64,000 bases of DNA from contig CACAWY010000004.1 in the NCBI GenBank assembly GCA_902536385.1, positions 54,068-118,067 on the forward strand. Reading direction: 5' to 3'. The notes below the pieces were generated by a model that was not told the DNA's origin, made no database searches, and was given only the letters and a program-made list of their open reading frames with translations. The DNA comes from an uncultured Pelagibacteraceae bacterium (GTDB taxonomy: Bacteria; Pseudomonadota; Alphaproteobacteria; Pelagibacterales; Pelagibacteraceae). Shown here piece after piece: positions 35,819 to 43,753 of this stretch (positions are counted from its first letter, which is position 1; every line of letters begins with the position of its first letter). Made by a program: the position numbers and the translations under genes.

Positions 35819-36768
35819 TGATTAAAGTTGCAGTTTTAGATGATTACCAGGATGCTTTTAGACAAATAGTCGATACACTAAAGTATAAAGATAAATATAA
35901 TTTTAAAATTTTTAATGACTCTTTTGTCGATGAAAATGAAGCAATTATTAAATTAGAGGAATTCGAAGCATTGTTTTTGATGCGAGAAAGAACTCCCTTG
36001 ACAAAAACTTTAATAGAAAATTTACCTAATCTTAAGTACATAATGACCTCAGGTATGCGAAATAATTCTATTAATTTAGAAATTACAAAAAAAAAAGGTA
36101 TTTTGGTTTGTGGAACTGAAATAAATTCAAATCCTGCTGCTGAGATCACTTGGGCCTTAATCTTAGGTCTTTTAAGAAACGTTAAACAAGAAATTGACAA
36201 TATGTTTCAAGGGTATTGGCAGACTACAATCGGCTCAGAATTAAAAGGTAAAATGTTGGGAGTTATAGGATTAGGAAAAATTGGAACTCAAGTTGCAAAA
36301 GTAGGAAAAGCTTTTGGAATGGAAGTCTGTGCTTGGAGTGAAAATCTAAATTTATCCCATGCAAATCAACTTGAAGTATTGCCAATGAGCAAAGAAGATT
36401 TACTTAAGAATTCAGATATCATATCTATTCATTTAGTATTGGGAGACAGATATAAAAATTTAATTACAAAAAAAGAGATTGATATGATGAAAAAAACAAG
36501 TTTCCTAATTAATACTTCTAGAGGACCGATTGTGAATGAAAATGATTTAGTCGAAGCTTTAAAAGAAGAAAAAATAGCTGGAGCTGGTTTAGATGTTTAC
36601 GATAGAGAACCTCTTCCACAAGATCATAAATTAAGATTTCTTCCCAACGCATTTTTATTGCCCCATATTGGTTACGTTACGGCTGAAAATTACTCAAAAT
36701 TTTACTTACAAATGATGGAAAATCTTGAAAGTTGTCTAAATAACAAACCTTTAAGATTAATCTCATAG
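35818..36768 (+). CDS. D-isomer-specific 2-hydroxyacid dehydrogenase
   Basis: The 316-residue NAD-dependent enzyme interconverts 2-keto and D-2-hydroxy acids. The Rossmann motif is VIGLGKIGTQVAKVGKAFGM near residue 148. The catalytic elements are TSRGPIVNENDLVEAL (Arg nearby), a Glu in DVYDREPLP, and the His in LLPHIGYVT near 283. D-amino acid oxidation by the upstream DadA-like enzyme would yield keto acids, so the three genes may work in sequence; that is an inference. It overlaps the transporter by one base. Confidence 0.87.
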   Translation: MIKVAVLDDYQDAFRQIVDTLKYKDKYNFKIFNDSFVDENEAIIKLEEFEALFLMRERTPLTKTLIENLPNLKYIMTSGMRNNSINLEITKKKGILVCGTEINSNPAAEITWALILGLLRNVKQEIDNMFQGYWQTTIGSELKGKMLGVIGLGKIGTQVAKVGKAFGMEVCAWSENLNLSHANQLEVLPMSKEDLLKNSDIISIHLVLGDRYKNLITKKEIDMMKKTSFLINTSRGPIVNENDLVEALKEEKIAGAGLDVYDREPLPQDHKLRFLPNAFLLPHIGYVTAENYSKFYLQMMENLESCLNNKPLRLIS

Positions 36769-36878
36769 TTAACTCTTCCATTACAGGTTGTATTAGATAT
36801 AAACTCATTATGAGTGATTCGTTTGTTTTATAACGAACAAATCTCTGCTTAAAATAGTGAGAAATATAAAAAGGGAGT

Positions 36879-37280
36879 ATGAAAAAAATTTTAGGCTTAT
36901 TGCTCACACTTACTTTGCTAACTGGTTGTGCAGAGTCTTTAGCTTTACTAGGACCCTCCTCTACTGCAGTAACAGGAGGAAATATCGCTCAGTCAGCTTT
37001 CTCTTCAGCAGTTAATTACGGTGTAAAAAAACAAACTGGAAAAAGCCCAATGGAACATGCAATTGCATATGCCGAAGAAATAAATCCGCAGAAAAAAAAG
37101 GAACCTTGCTTATCATTTGTTCAAAAAACAAACTCAGAAATATGCGCTATTGTAAAAAAACAATTAAAAATAACTAAATCTAAGATCTTAAAGAAATCAA
37201 ACGAAAAATCTTTAAAAGACCTTACTTCATCTCTTCAGCCTAGTATAAATAAAAAATCTAAAATTAAGTATTTAGATTAA
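36879..37280 (+). CDS. Small lipoprotein, paralogue 1
   Basis: The 133-residue product has a lipoprotein signal (LLTLTLLTGC, Cys near residue 17). The mature start, AESLALLGP, is shared with the next gene. The core YGVKKQTGKSPMEHAIAYAEE is followed by two cysteines (PCLSF and EICAI) that could pair. The tail is lysine-rich. A ribosome binding site (AAAGGGAG) precedes the ATG. I know no function; it is a probable outer-membrane or periplasmic-face lipoprotein. Confidence 0.75.
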   Translation: MKKILGLLLTLTLLTGCAESLALLGPSSTAVTGGNIAQSAFSSAVNYGVKKQTGKSPMEHAIAYAEEINPQKKKEPCLSFVQKTNSEICAIVKKQLKITKSKILKKSNEKSLKDLTSSLQPSINKKSKIKYLD

Positions 37281-37419
37281 TTTTCTTTAAAACAATCAGC
37301 ACTTTAAACTTAAGATTTTGACCACCTTGGGTTGTGTTAATAAAAATTAATACTTTAATAATTAACTTTTATTTAAAGTTGAAGCAGATATATGGGACCA
37401 ATCAAAACTGGTTTTAATC

Positions 37420-37827
37420 ATGAAAAAAATATTGCTTTTATTATCAACTATTTTCTTGCTAAGCGGTTGCGCTGAGTCTTTAGCATTACTTGGCCCAGGT
37501 GCCTCGAATGGAAGATTTGTTCAATCTAGTTTAAATTCTGCAATAAGTTATGGGGTTAAAAAACAAACAGGAAAAACTCCTTTGGAGCACGCTATTGCTT
37601 TCGCAGAAGAAAAAAATCCAGAGAGAAAAAAAGAAACCTGTATTTCTTCTTTTGAAATAACAAGGTCTGAATTTTGCACAATTTTTAAAAAACAAATTAA
37701 GTCTGAAAGCACTGCTATGGTAGAAAAGACTACAGACCTTGTGAAAGAATTTCCAAAAAATAAAATTAAAGAAATATCTAAAATTGAAAAGATAGCAAAG
37801 AAATCAATTATTTATAATAGAAGGTAG
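37420..37827 (+). CDS. Small lipoprotein, paralogue 2
   Basis: This 135-residue protein is clearly homologous to the preceding one: same lipobox region (LLSGC), same AESLALLGP, and a core YGVKKQTGKTPLEHAIAFAEE. It has the same two spaced cysteines. The tails differ. It arose by tandem duplication. The 139-base spacer between them carries a short hairpin (ACCA...TGGT) and no clear ribosome binding site. A terminator follows the gene. Confidence 0.75.
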   Translation: MKKILLLLSTIFLLSGCAESLALLGPGASNGRFVQSSLNSAISYGVKKQTGKTPLEHAIAFAEEKNPERKKETCISSFEITRSEFCTIFKKQIKSESTAMVEKTTDLVKEFPKNKIKEISKIEKIAKKSIIYNRR

Positions 37828-37836
37828 TTTTTATGA

Positions 37837-37868
37837 TGGCCCCAATAAAATTGGGACCACCTTTTAAA
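37837..37868. terminator. Terminator between lipoprotein 2 and metY
   Basis: TGGCCCCAAT, a three-base loop and ATTGGGACCA form a ten-base stem with one mismatch at 37837-37859. It is followed by T-rich sequence on the plus strand and preceded by T/A-rich sequence for the opposite direction. It lies between convergent genes, so it may serve both. Confidence 0.6.
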
Positions 37869-37871
37869 TTT

Positions 37872-39164
37872 TTAAGCAGCTAAAGCTTGTTTAATATCAG
37901 CAATTATATCGTCTGGATGTTCTATACCAATTGATAATCTCACATAACCTGGCGTGACACCTGCTGCTGCTAACGCTGCATCATCTAATTGACTGTGCGT
38001 TGTAGTAGCCGGATGAATTGCTAAACTTCTAGCATCACCAATATTAGCAACATGATATAACATTTTTAAGTTATCGATGAATTTAGCACCAGCTTCTTTT
38101 GTGCCCAAATCCATTCCAACTAAAGAACCATATCCACCTTGCATATATTTTTTTGCTCTTTCTTTAATCTCGCCTTGGTGATTAGTAGGGTAGATTACAT
38201 TTTTAACTTTCTTTTGTGTTTCTAAGAAAGAGACAACTTTTTCCGCATTACTGCAATGTTGTTTCATTCTAAGAGCAACTGTTTCCAAACCTTGAATAAT
38301 TTGGAAAGCATTAAACGGACTTAAAGGAGCACCTAAGTCTCTCAATAAGACCACTCTCGCTCTAATTACAAAAGGAATGTTAGCTCCTGTTAATTGAGGA
38401 ACTGCATCTGCCCATATAGCACCACCATAACTTTGGTCAGGCTCATTTAATAATGGTTGTCTTTTTCTGTCTTTAATCCAGTCAAAGTTTCCACCATCAA
38501 CAATAATTCCACCAATTGAAGTCCCGTGACCACCAATATATTTAGTCAAAGAGTGCATTACGATTGCAGCACCATGAGCTAAAGGTTTACAAATTACTGG
38601 TGAAGCTGTGTTATCAATAATTAAAGGAATACCTTTTTTTCTACCTATATCTGAAACTTCCTTAATTGGGAACACACGAAGATAAGGATTTGGACAAGAC
38701 TCACCGTAGTAAGCTCTTGTTTTATCATCAGTTAACTTTTCAAAGTTTTTTGGATCTGCAGGATCCGCAAATCTAACTTCAATACCTTGTTGTCTTAAAG
38801 TATTTTTGAATAAGTTCACTGTACCTCCGTACAAGTCAGTTGAAGCAACTATATTATCTCCAGCCTGTGCCAAGTTTTGAATGCACATCGCTGATGCTGC
38901 TTGACCTGATCCAACTGCAAGTGCTGCTACACCACCCTCTAATGCTGCAACCCTTTTCTCAAGCACATCACATGTTGGGTTCATTATTCTTGTGTAAATA
39001 TTACCAAACTCCTTTAAGCCAAATAAATTTGCAGCAGTTTCTGCATTTTTAAATTGGTAAGAAGTTGTTTGGTAAATTGGAACTGCTACTGCTGTAGTAG
39101 CTGAGTCACTTCTGTAATCGCTACCATGCAAGCCAATAGTTTCCGGATGTTTAAAATCAGCCAT
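37872..39164 (-). CDS. metY: O-acetylhomoserine (thiol)-lyase / aminocarboxypropyltransferase
   Basis: MetY makes homocysteine directly from O-acetylhomoserine and sulfide using PLP. The 430-residue product carries the Cys/Met metabolism PLP motif with the Schiff-base lysine in HSLTKYIGGHGTSIGG. QTTSYQFKNAETAANLF and the C-terminal VRLSIGIEHPDDIIADI are also typical. The ribosome binding site AAGGGGG precedes the ATG. Expression is controlled by a long leader: promoter, SAM-II with terminator, SAM-V, and two very short ORFs, so SAM represses it at more than one level. Confidence 0.97.
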   Translation of the reverse strand: MADFKHPETIGLHGSDYRSDSATTAVAVPIYQTTSYQFKNAETAANLFGLKEFGNIYTRIMNPTCDVLEKRVAALEGGVAALAVGSGQAASAMCIQNLAQAGDNIVASTDLYGGTVNLFKNTLRQQGIEVRFADPADPKNFEKLTDDKTRAYYGESCPNPYLRVFPIKEVSDIGRKKGIPLIIDNTASPVICKPLAHGAAIVMHSLTKYIGGHGTSIGGIIVDGGNFDWIKDRKRQPLLNEPDQSYGGAIWADAVPQLTGANIPFVIRARVVLLRDLGAPLSPFNAFQIIQGLETVALRMKQHCSNAEKVVSFLETQKKVKNVIYPTNHQGEIKERAKKYMQGGYGSLVGMDLGTKEAGAKFIDNLKMLYHVANIGDARSLAIHPATTTHSQLDDAALAAAGVTPGYVRLSIGIEHPDDIIADIKQALAA

Positions 39165-39204
39165 TGATTTTCCCCCTTACTGTTTCTCTTACTGTCTCGT
39201 TCAT
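39157..39204 (-). CDS. 15-codon leader ORF overlapping the metY start
   Basis: ATG at 39204, with GGAGAAAAA directly before it, opens MNETVRETVRGKING and stops at a TGA that overlaps the metY start (AATGGCTGA, 8 bases of overlap). Ribosomes ending here could restart at the metY ATG, coupling metY to this leader. The GGAGAA can be sequestered by an upstream CTTCTCC. Not known to me as an annotated gene; translation is an inference. Confidence 0.4.
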   Translation of the reverse strand: MNETVRETVRGKING

Positions 39205-39239
39205 TTTTTCTCCGTTTTTCTGGAGAAGTATGAACGAAG

Positions 39240-39254
39240 TTAAATTCTGTTCAT
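39240..39254 (-). other. Four-codon ORF directly behind SAM-V
   Basis: AAAAAGGAGAAG, the SAM-V-controlled ribosome binding site, is followed at once by ATG AAC AGA ATT TAA (MNRI). So the ribosome site that SAM-V masks belongs to a minimal ORF, not to metY itself. GGAGAAG-ATGAAC can also pair with the later GTTCAT-A-CTTCTCC. Confidence 0.4.
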
Positions 39255-39257
39255 CTT

Positions 39258-39315
39258 CTCCTTTTTAGTACTTCGGCATATGCCAGGCGTACAATATGGT
39301 TCAAATGCCTGGTTT
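39258..39315 (-). promoter_or_regulatory. SAM-V riboswitch
   Basis: Downstream of the SAM-II terminator the leader reads ACCAGGCATTTGA, then GCCTGGCATATGCC and ACTAAAAAGGAGA. These match the SAM-V aptamer described in marine bacteria: hairpin, H-type pseudoknot closure and a ribosome binding site inside the last pairing element. SAM binding is expected to block translation initiation. SAM-V was originally reported from Pelagibacter-type genomes, consistent with the taxon. Confidence 0.85.
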
Positions 39316-39331
39316 AATTTTAGATTTTTCC

Positions 39332-39361
39332 AAAAAAAAACCACCGACTAAAGCGGTGGTC
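39332..39361 (-). terminator. Intrinsic terminator controlled by SAM-II
   Basis: On the minus strand ACCACCG, a seven-base loop (CTTTAGT) and CGGTGGT are followed by nine T residues. CGCTTTAG in the stem-loop is complementary to CTAAAGCG at the end of the SAM-II aptamer, giving an antiterminator. SAM binding would release the terminator stem. Confidence 0.9.
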
Positions 39362-39365
39362 ATTT

Positions 39366-39426
39366 GACTTGAACGCTTTAGCTGGATTTATATAGCGCCC
39401 GCAAGTTGTCTTAACTCAGCGCTTAA
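39366..39426 (-). promoter_or_regulatory. SAM-II riboswitch
   Basis: The minus strand carries GCGCTGAGTTAAGAC, then CTTGCGGGCGC and AGCTAAAGCG. These are the conserved SAM-II elements: P1 stem GCGC/GCGC and the pseudoknot strand ending GCTAAA. It begins right at the expected transcription start and is followed by the terminator. SAM-II switches are common before methionine genes in alphaproteobacteria. Together with SAM-V it makes the tandem arrangement reported for Pelagibacter metY. Confidence 0.9.
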
Positions 39427-39428
39427 GA

Positions 39429-39458
39429 TTTATAACAAGAAATTTAGGATTTTGTCAA
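39429..39458 (-). promoter_or_regulatory. metY promoter
   Basis: TTGACA (39458-39453) and TATAAA (39434-39429) are separated by 18 bases on the minus strand. The transcript would begin at the start of the SAM-II aptamer. A perfect -35 and its position give good support. Confidence 0.7.
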
Positions 39459-39465
39459 CTATCAA

Positions 39466-40383
39466 TTAAATATTATCCCAGAAGAATTTTGCAAGGTTTA
39501 CACCAGACAAATCTTTATATGCAGCAAGTCCAGTAGGGCTGGTAACGTTAATATCACCTATTAATTTTTCTTGCACGAAATCTACACCTGCAAAATATAT
39601 ATTATTTTTTAATAATAGTTTTCCGATAACTTTACTTGTACTAACCTCTTTACTTGTGAGCTTTGTTAACTTTGCTGTAGCCCCCTTACTCATATTAGAT
39701 AAAATACTACCTTTTTTAGGAATTCTAGAAATAGCACCTACAATCTTTCCTTTAATAATAAAAACTCTTTTATCACCCTTAGAAACCCCAGGTAAAAACT
39801 TTTGAAAAAATAAATGATTATAACTCTTTAATAATTTTTTAATTTTACTTGTGTTGAAAGTTTTCAATAAAATAACGTTATTACCACTAAATCCATTAAT
39901 AGGTTTAACCACAACCAGTTTGTGTCTTTTAAAAAAATTTCTGATTTCTGCGAGGTTTTCACTAATTAAAGTTGGAGGCATATATTTCATAAAATTTATG
40001 GAAAATAGTTTTTCAGATATATTCCTAACCGCAAAAGGGTGATTAATTATCTTAACCTTATTTGAAATATGGTTCAGCAAGAAAGTTGAATATAAATAGC
40101 GATTATCAAAAGGTGGGTCATTTCTTATTAGAATGACTTTGGACTTTTCTAAGTTTAAATTTATATTTTTTAATAGTGAGTAGAATTTCTTTTTATTTTC
40201 ATTAATTCTTATATGTTTACAATAGGCAATAACTTTTCCATTTAAAAAACTTAGATTTTCAGGTTCAAAATAATATATTTTATATCCTTTTTTTTGTGCT
40301 TCAGATGCTAAAAGAATAGTTGTATCTGTTTTGATATTTACTTTTTTAAGATCAGAACCCTGAATAGCTAAAATTTTCGTCAT
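39466..40383 (-). CDS. gshB: Glutathione synthetase
   Basis: GshB adds glycine to gamma-glutamylcysteine in an ATP-grasp reaction. The 305-residue product shows ILIRNDPPFDNRYLYSTFLL, the ATP-binding VVVKPINGFSGNNV, KGDKRVFIIKGKIVGAISR, and the C-terminal GVDF...DINVTSPTGL. All are typical of proteobacterial GshB. Its start overlaps gshA by 32 bases, so the pathway genes are coupled. metY's promoter lies just beyond its 3' end on the same strand. Confidence 0.93.
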   Translation of the reverse strand: MTKILAIQGSDLKKVNIKTDTTILLASEAQKKGYKIYYFEPENLSFLNGKVIAYCKHIRINENKKKFYSLLKNINLNLEKSKVILIRNDPPFDNRYLYSTFLLNHISNKVKIINHPFAVRNISEKLFSINFMKYMPPTLISENLAEIRNFFKRHKLVVVKPINGFSGNNVILLKTFNTSKIKKLLKSYNHLFFQKFLPGVSKGDKRVFIIKGKIVGAISRIPKKGSILSNMSKGATAKLTKLTSKEVSTSKVIGKLLLKNNIYFAGVDFVQEKLIGDINVTSPTGLAAYKDLSGVNLAKFFWDNI

Positions 40384-41695
40384 GATTTACTAAGAAGTTT
40401 AAGTTTTTTATTTTGTTAAATTGCTCAATCATCATTTCCGCTCTAGTTTTATTATTCTTAATAATTTCCTCTACATGTTTTAGGTAAATCGTTTCATTTT
40501 TCCCACTTTTATTTAGCTCATTTCTTTTTTTTAAACCTTCTTTAGATAGTTCTAAAAATATTTTTGCCCAATCGATTAGTTTTTTATTATTTAGCAAAGT
40601 ATTTAAACCTTGTTTAGGTGAATTTAAATATGCTTGCATAACTTCTTCTTTTTTCCAATTTTTGATTATTTCATAAGTCTCATCTAAAGATCCATAAATT
40701 AATCCTGTAAAGAAGGAAGGACCGTTACAAATACAACCAAAATTACATGTATCTAAAGATCTAAACTCTATAACCTGCTTTAATCTTATCTCAGTAAAAA
40801 TAGTACTTAAATGATTTTCAAAATCTTCTAAAGTTGGTTTTTCTCCTTTTAAAAAATTTAAATTACCATTTAAAAAATCCTTAAATGTTTGACCGTTTGG
40901 CGAGTAATATTTTCCACTTTTTTTAAGAAATAAAATTGGGTAATTAACTGCATGATCCATATATTTTTCAAAACTAACTTTCTCAAAAGCAATTGGCATT
41001 ATCCCTCCTCTGTAAGTTTCTTGCCAAACTTTTCCTCTGTAAGATAAATAACCTGAAAATTTATTTTCATTAAAAGGAGAATTTGCAAACAAAGCAATGG
41101 TTAATGGAGCTAAATAGTTCCCAACTTTAAATTTTTTTTCAAAATCTTCCTCAGATGTGTAATCATAATTTATCTGAATGCCTGCAGTCTTATACATCAT
41201 ATCTAAGCTATATTTACCGCCTTTAGGCATTTCAGCCGTCATAATTTTATAACGCTCTTTTGGGCTTTTGGGTATGTCAGTTATTTTGTTAAACGGATCA
41301 TATGCAATAGAGGATGTAGTTATACCAACTAATTTAAATATTTCTTCAAGTTCACTGAAGTGAGAGCTGTTTTCTGAACAAACGGAATGTATATTTTTTA
41401 AAGGCGCACCTGATAATTCGTATTGAAATCCAGGCTCGGTAGTAATTTTTTGACTTTCTCTTTTTAACCCAATTAATTTATCTTTCTCTAATTGAGGCTC
41501 CCAACCTTTTTCTTGCAAAATTTTAAATACTTTTTTAATTTTATCGTAATTAATCCTTTTTAAATCTGTTTTATTAAAAAGAAATTTTTCATGCTCAACA
41601 CCAATTCTAAGATTAGAATCTTTTTTTATCCCGTTATTAAAATATTGAATTAACTGGCTTTTATTTTCAATTAATGAAATTGATTTATTGGTCAA
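40352..41695 (-). CDS. gshA: Glutamate-cysteine ligase (plant/alphaproteobacterial type)
   Basis: This makes gamma-glutamylcysteine, the first step to glutathione. The 447-residue product fits the GCS2-type enzyme of alphaproteobacteria and plants: RIGVEHEKFLF near residue 30, KITTEPGFQYELSGAPL, AEMPKGGKYSLDMMYKTAGIQINYDY and YRGGIMPIAFE. The regulatory cysteines of the plant enzyme cannot be judged. It overlaps gshB (32 bases) and the upstream VOC gene (11 bases), forming a VOC-gshA-gshB operon. Confidence 0.94.
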   Translation of the reverse strand: MTNKSISLIENKSQLIQYFNNGIKKDSNLRIGVEHEKFLFNKTDLKRINYDKIKKVFKILQEKGWEPQLEKDKLIGLKRESQKITTEPGFQYELSGAPLKNIHSVCSENSSHFSELEEIFKLVGITTSSIAYDPFNKITDIPKSPKERYKIMTAEMPKGGKYSLDMMYKTAGIQINYDYTSEEDFEKKFKVGNYLAPLTIALFANSPFNENKFSGYLSYRGKVWQETYRGGIMPIAFEKVSFEKYMDHAVNYPILFLKKSGKYYSPNGQTFKDFLNGNLNFLKGEKPTLEDFENHLSTIFTEIRLKQVIEFRSLDTCNFGCICNGPSFFTGLIYGSLDETYEIIKNWKKEEVMQAYLNSPKQGLNTLLNNKKLIDWAKIFLELSKEGLKKRNELNKSGKNETIYLKHVEEIIKNNKTRAEMMIEQFNKIKNLNFLVNHDENFSYSGF

Positions 41696-42080
41696 ACGTT
41701 TTTAACTCTAATACATTTCCATTTGGATCTTCAATAAAAAACGTATTTTGTTCAAATTCAGTGCCTTCAAATCTAGTGTAAGGTTTATCGATGTAATTTA
41801 TTTTTTTTGCTTCAATATTTGCTTTAATTTTTTTAAAAACGTCTTTTTTTAAATGTACACCAAAGTGTGGGACTGGAACTTGACCCATATCGACATCATG
41901 TCTCTCTCTTGGAAGTTTCATTGATGTTTGGTGCAAAGTAAGTTCGTTACCCCAAAAATCGATATCTACCCATTTACCTTCTTCGCGATTTCCAGTTTTG
42001 CATCCTAAAATATCAGTGTAAAAAGCCTCCGCTTTTTTTAAATCTCCTGCTGGGATTGCTAAATGAAATGAACTGCTCAT
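41685..42080 (-). CDS. VOC/glyoxalase-like protein
   Basis: The 131-residue protein has the beta-alpha-beta-beta-beta vicinal-oxygen-chelate fold. The first half is [23 protein letters not shown] and the second [16 protein letters not shown], ending [15 protein letters not shown]. Candidate metal ligands are His near residue 6, His near 75 and Glu in NVLELK. Its overlap with gshA suggests a glutathione-linked role such as a glyoxalase I-type or thiol-transfer reaction, but the substrate is unknown. Confidence 0.82.
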   Translation of the reverse strand: MSSSFHLAIPAGDLKKAEAFYTDILGCKTGNREEGKWVDIDFWGNELTLHQTSMKLPRERHDVDMGQVPVPHFGVHLKKDVFKKIKANIEAKKINYIDKPYTRFEGTEFEQNTFFIEDPNGNVLELKTFDQ

Positions 42081-42134
42081 GAGGGTGGTATATATTCTTC
42101 TTTAAATTTTTCAAGTAGTCATTATATACATTGT

Positions 42135-42710
42135 ATGAATGATTATTTAGAATCTATAAAAAAGAGAGATCCTGCGGCAAAATCTATACTGAGTATCATT
42201 CTCACGTATCCAGGAGTTAAGGCAGTTTTCTTTCATCAAATATCAAACTTTTTTTACAAAGCTGGATTTGACTTAATAGCTAGAATTATTTCACAAACAA
42301 TAAGATTTTTTACAGGAATTGAAATTCATCCTGGAGCCAAGATAGGTAAAAATTTATTTATTGATCATGGTATGGGTGTGGTAATAGGTGAAACTTCTGA
42401 AATAGGAGATGACGTTACTATTTATCATGCTGTCACTTTAGGCGGTAGTTCTCCAAGTATAGATAGTGAAAGACAACGACATGAAAAAAGACATCCTACG
42501 ATTGGCAATGATGTTGTGATTGGTTCGGGAGCCCAGATAATTGGGCCAATTAAAGTTGGCAACAACGCGAGAATTGCAGCTAACGCAGTAGTGGTAAAAG
42601 ATGTTCCGGAAAATGCAACGATGGTTGGTATCCCTGCTAAAGCAGTTAAGTTAGAAAACAAAGGCAGCTTTAGACCTTATGGCGTAGATGATAAAGTTAA
42701 AGATGAGTAA
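42135..42710 (+). CDS. cysE: Serine O-acetyltransferase
   Basis: CysE makes O-acetylserine, the carbon skeleton for cysteine. The 191-residue product is the short CysE form, with a left-handed beta helix from about residue 60 on. It has [34 protein letters not shown] and [10 protein letters not shown], both characteristic, with the catalytic His in the IDHG segment. It is divergent from the VOC-gshAB operon (54-base spacer). The msrB start overlaps its end by 8 bases. Confidence 0.95.
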   Translation: MNDYLESIKKRDPAAKSILSIILTYPGVKAVFFHQISNFFYKAGFDLIARIISQTIRFFTGIEIHPGAKIGKNLFIDHGMGVVIGETSEIGDDVTIYHAVTLGGSSPSIDSERQRHEKRHPTIGNDVVIGSGAQIIGPIKVGNNARIAANAVVVKDVPENATMVGIPAKAVKLENKGSFRPYGVDDKVKDE

Positions 42711-43080
42711 AGATTGGGATCCAAATTTAACTCCAGAACAAAATTATGTTTTAAAACAAGAGGGAACAGAGTCTCCAGGCAGTAGTCCTTTAAATCAAGA
42801 AAAAAGAGAGGGTTCTTATCACTGTGTTGGGTGTGGAACAAAATTATTTGAGTCTAAAACTAAATATGAGAGTGGTTCAGGCTGGCCTTCTTTTTTCGAG
42901 TCTATTCCAGGGGTGTTCGAAGAAAAAAAAGATATGCACATTGGTTATCCAAGAACTGAGTATCATTGCAAAAAATGTGGAGGTCATCACGGTCATGTTT
43001 TTGATGACGGCCCAAAACCAACTGGAAAACGATATTGTAACAACGGTGTATGTTTAGTCTTTAAACCAAAAGGCGAGTAG
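42703..43080 (+). CDS. msrB: Peptide-methionine (R)-S-oxide reductase MsrB, cytoplasmic
   Basis: MsrB reduces methionine-R-sulfoxide in proteins. I choose the ATG at 42703, inside the last codons of cysE (GATGAGTAA), rather than 42688, because [23 protein letters not shown] is the usual beginning; this gives 125 residues. The zinc site cysteines are in CVGCG and CKKCG. The active-site region is GSGWPSFFE and the catalytic Cys in RYCNNG. No signal peptide. A second, exported MsrB is encoded at 45766. Confidence 0.94.
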   Translation: MSKDWDPNLTPEQNYVLKQEGTESPGSSPLNQEKREGSYHCVGCGTKLFESKTKYESGSGWPSFFESIPGVFEEKKDMHIGYPRTEYHCKKCGGHHGHVFDDGPKPTGKRYCNNGVCLVFKPKGE

Positions 43081-43126
43081 TTATACACAAACCAATTAAG
43101 TGTTTTAATACAACCTATCAAAAAAT

Positions 43127-43132
43127 TATAAT
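43127..43132 (+). promoter_or_regulatory. Candidate -10 box upstream of the short ORF and phosphatase gene
   Basis: A perfect TATAAT is located 10 bases before the ATG of the 18-codon ORF at 43143. No strong -35 match is seen. The message would have a leader of only a few bases. Confidence 0.35.
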
Positions 43133-43142
43133 CTTATTTGCC

Positions 43143-43199
43143 ATGTCCTCTAGACCAAGGCAACATAAGTTTGTTAGATTATCATTTCATCCACCATGA
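43143..43199 (+). CDS. 18-residue basic leader peptide ORF
   Basis: ATG at 43143 opens MSSRPRQHKFVRLSFHPP and stops at a TGA overlapping the next gene's ATG (ATGA, 4 bases). The peptide is strongly basic and has two terminal prolines before the stop, a sequence that can slow termination. This suggests translational coupling or a regulatory leader. It has not been confirmed by comparison. Confidence 0.35.
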   Translation: MSSRPRQHKFVRLSFHPP

Positions 43200-43753
43200 A
43201 GAAGCAAATTATTTCCCTAATCATAATAATTTTCTCACTAATTTCATTTCATACAAATGCATCAGAACAAAATTGGAAACCAGCTCAGGATGGAGATAAA
43301 ATTATTTTAATTAGACATGCTAAAGCCCCTGGTGGTGGCGATCCAGAAGGATTTAAAATTGAAGATTGTAAAACCCAAAGAAATCTAGACATTGTGGGAA
43401 TTAATCAAGCAAAAAAAATTGGTAAATTATTTAGAGAAAAAAAAGTTAAAATTGATAAAATTTTATCAAGCCAGTGGTGTAGATGTAAAGATACTGCAAA
43501 ATATGCTTTTGGCAATTTCAAAGAATTTTCCGCGTTGAATTCTACTTATACTCCACCATACGACCAAAATGAAAAACAGCAGATTAAGGACTTAAAAAAA
43601 TATGTAAATAATTGGAATGGTAAAGGGGAAAACCTTGTTTTAGTTACGCATTATGTAATTATCTTAGCAATAACTGGAGAAACAACACGATCCGGTGAAC
43701 TAGTCATCACTGATAAAAATTTTAAAGTTTTATCTACAATTAATACTTTTTAA
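43196..43753 (+). CDS. Secreted histidine phosphatase-superfamily protein
   Basis: The 185-residue product starts with a signal peptide (IISLIIIIFSLISFHTNAS). The phosphatase motif is ILIRHAKAPGGGDPEGF near residue 38, with the catalytic His in RHA; a second conserved His lies in LVLVTHYVII near 150. Between them are the expected KIGKLFREKKV and SSQWCRCKDTA segments. It is probably a periplasmic phosphatase; the substrate is not predictable. Its ATG overlaps a short upstream ORF. It overlaps the convergent next gene by 4 bases. Confidence 0.85.
   Translation: MKKQIISLIIIIFSLISFHTNASEQNWKPAQDGDKIILIRHAKAPGGGDPEGFKIEDCKTQRNLDIVGINQAKKIGKLFREKKVKIDKILSSQWCRCKDTAKYAFGNFKEFSALNSTYTPPYDQNEKQQIKDLKKYVNNWNGKGENLVLVTHYVIILAITGETTRSGELVITDKNFKVLSTINTF

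Noticed and set aside
42824-43057. 77-codon plus-strand ORF in another frame of msrB
   Set aside because: Entirely inside msrB, whose zinc and catalytic motifs are complete; the alternative frame has no recognisable features.
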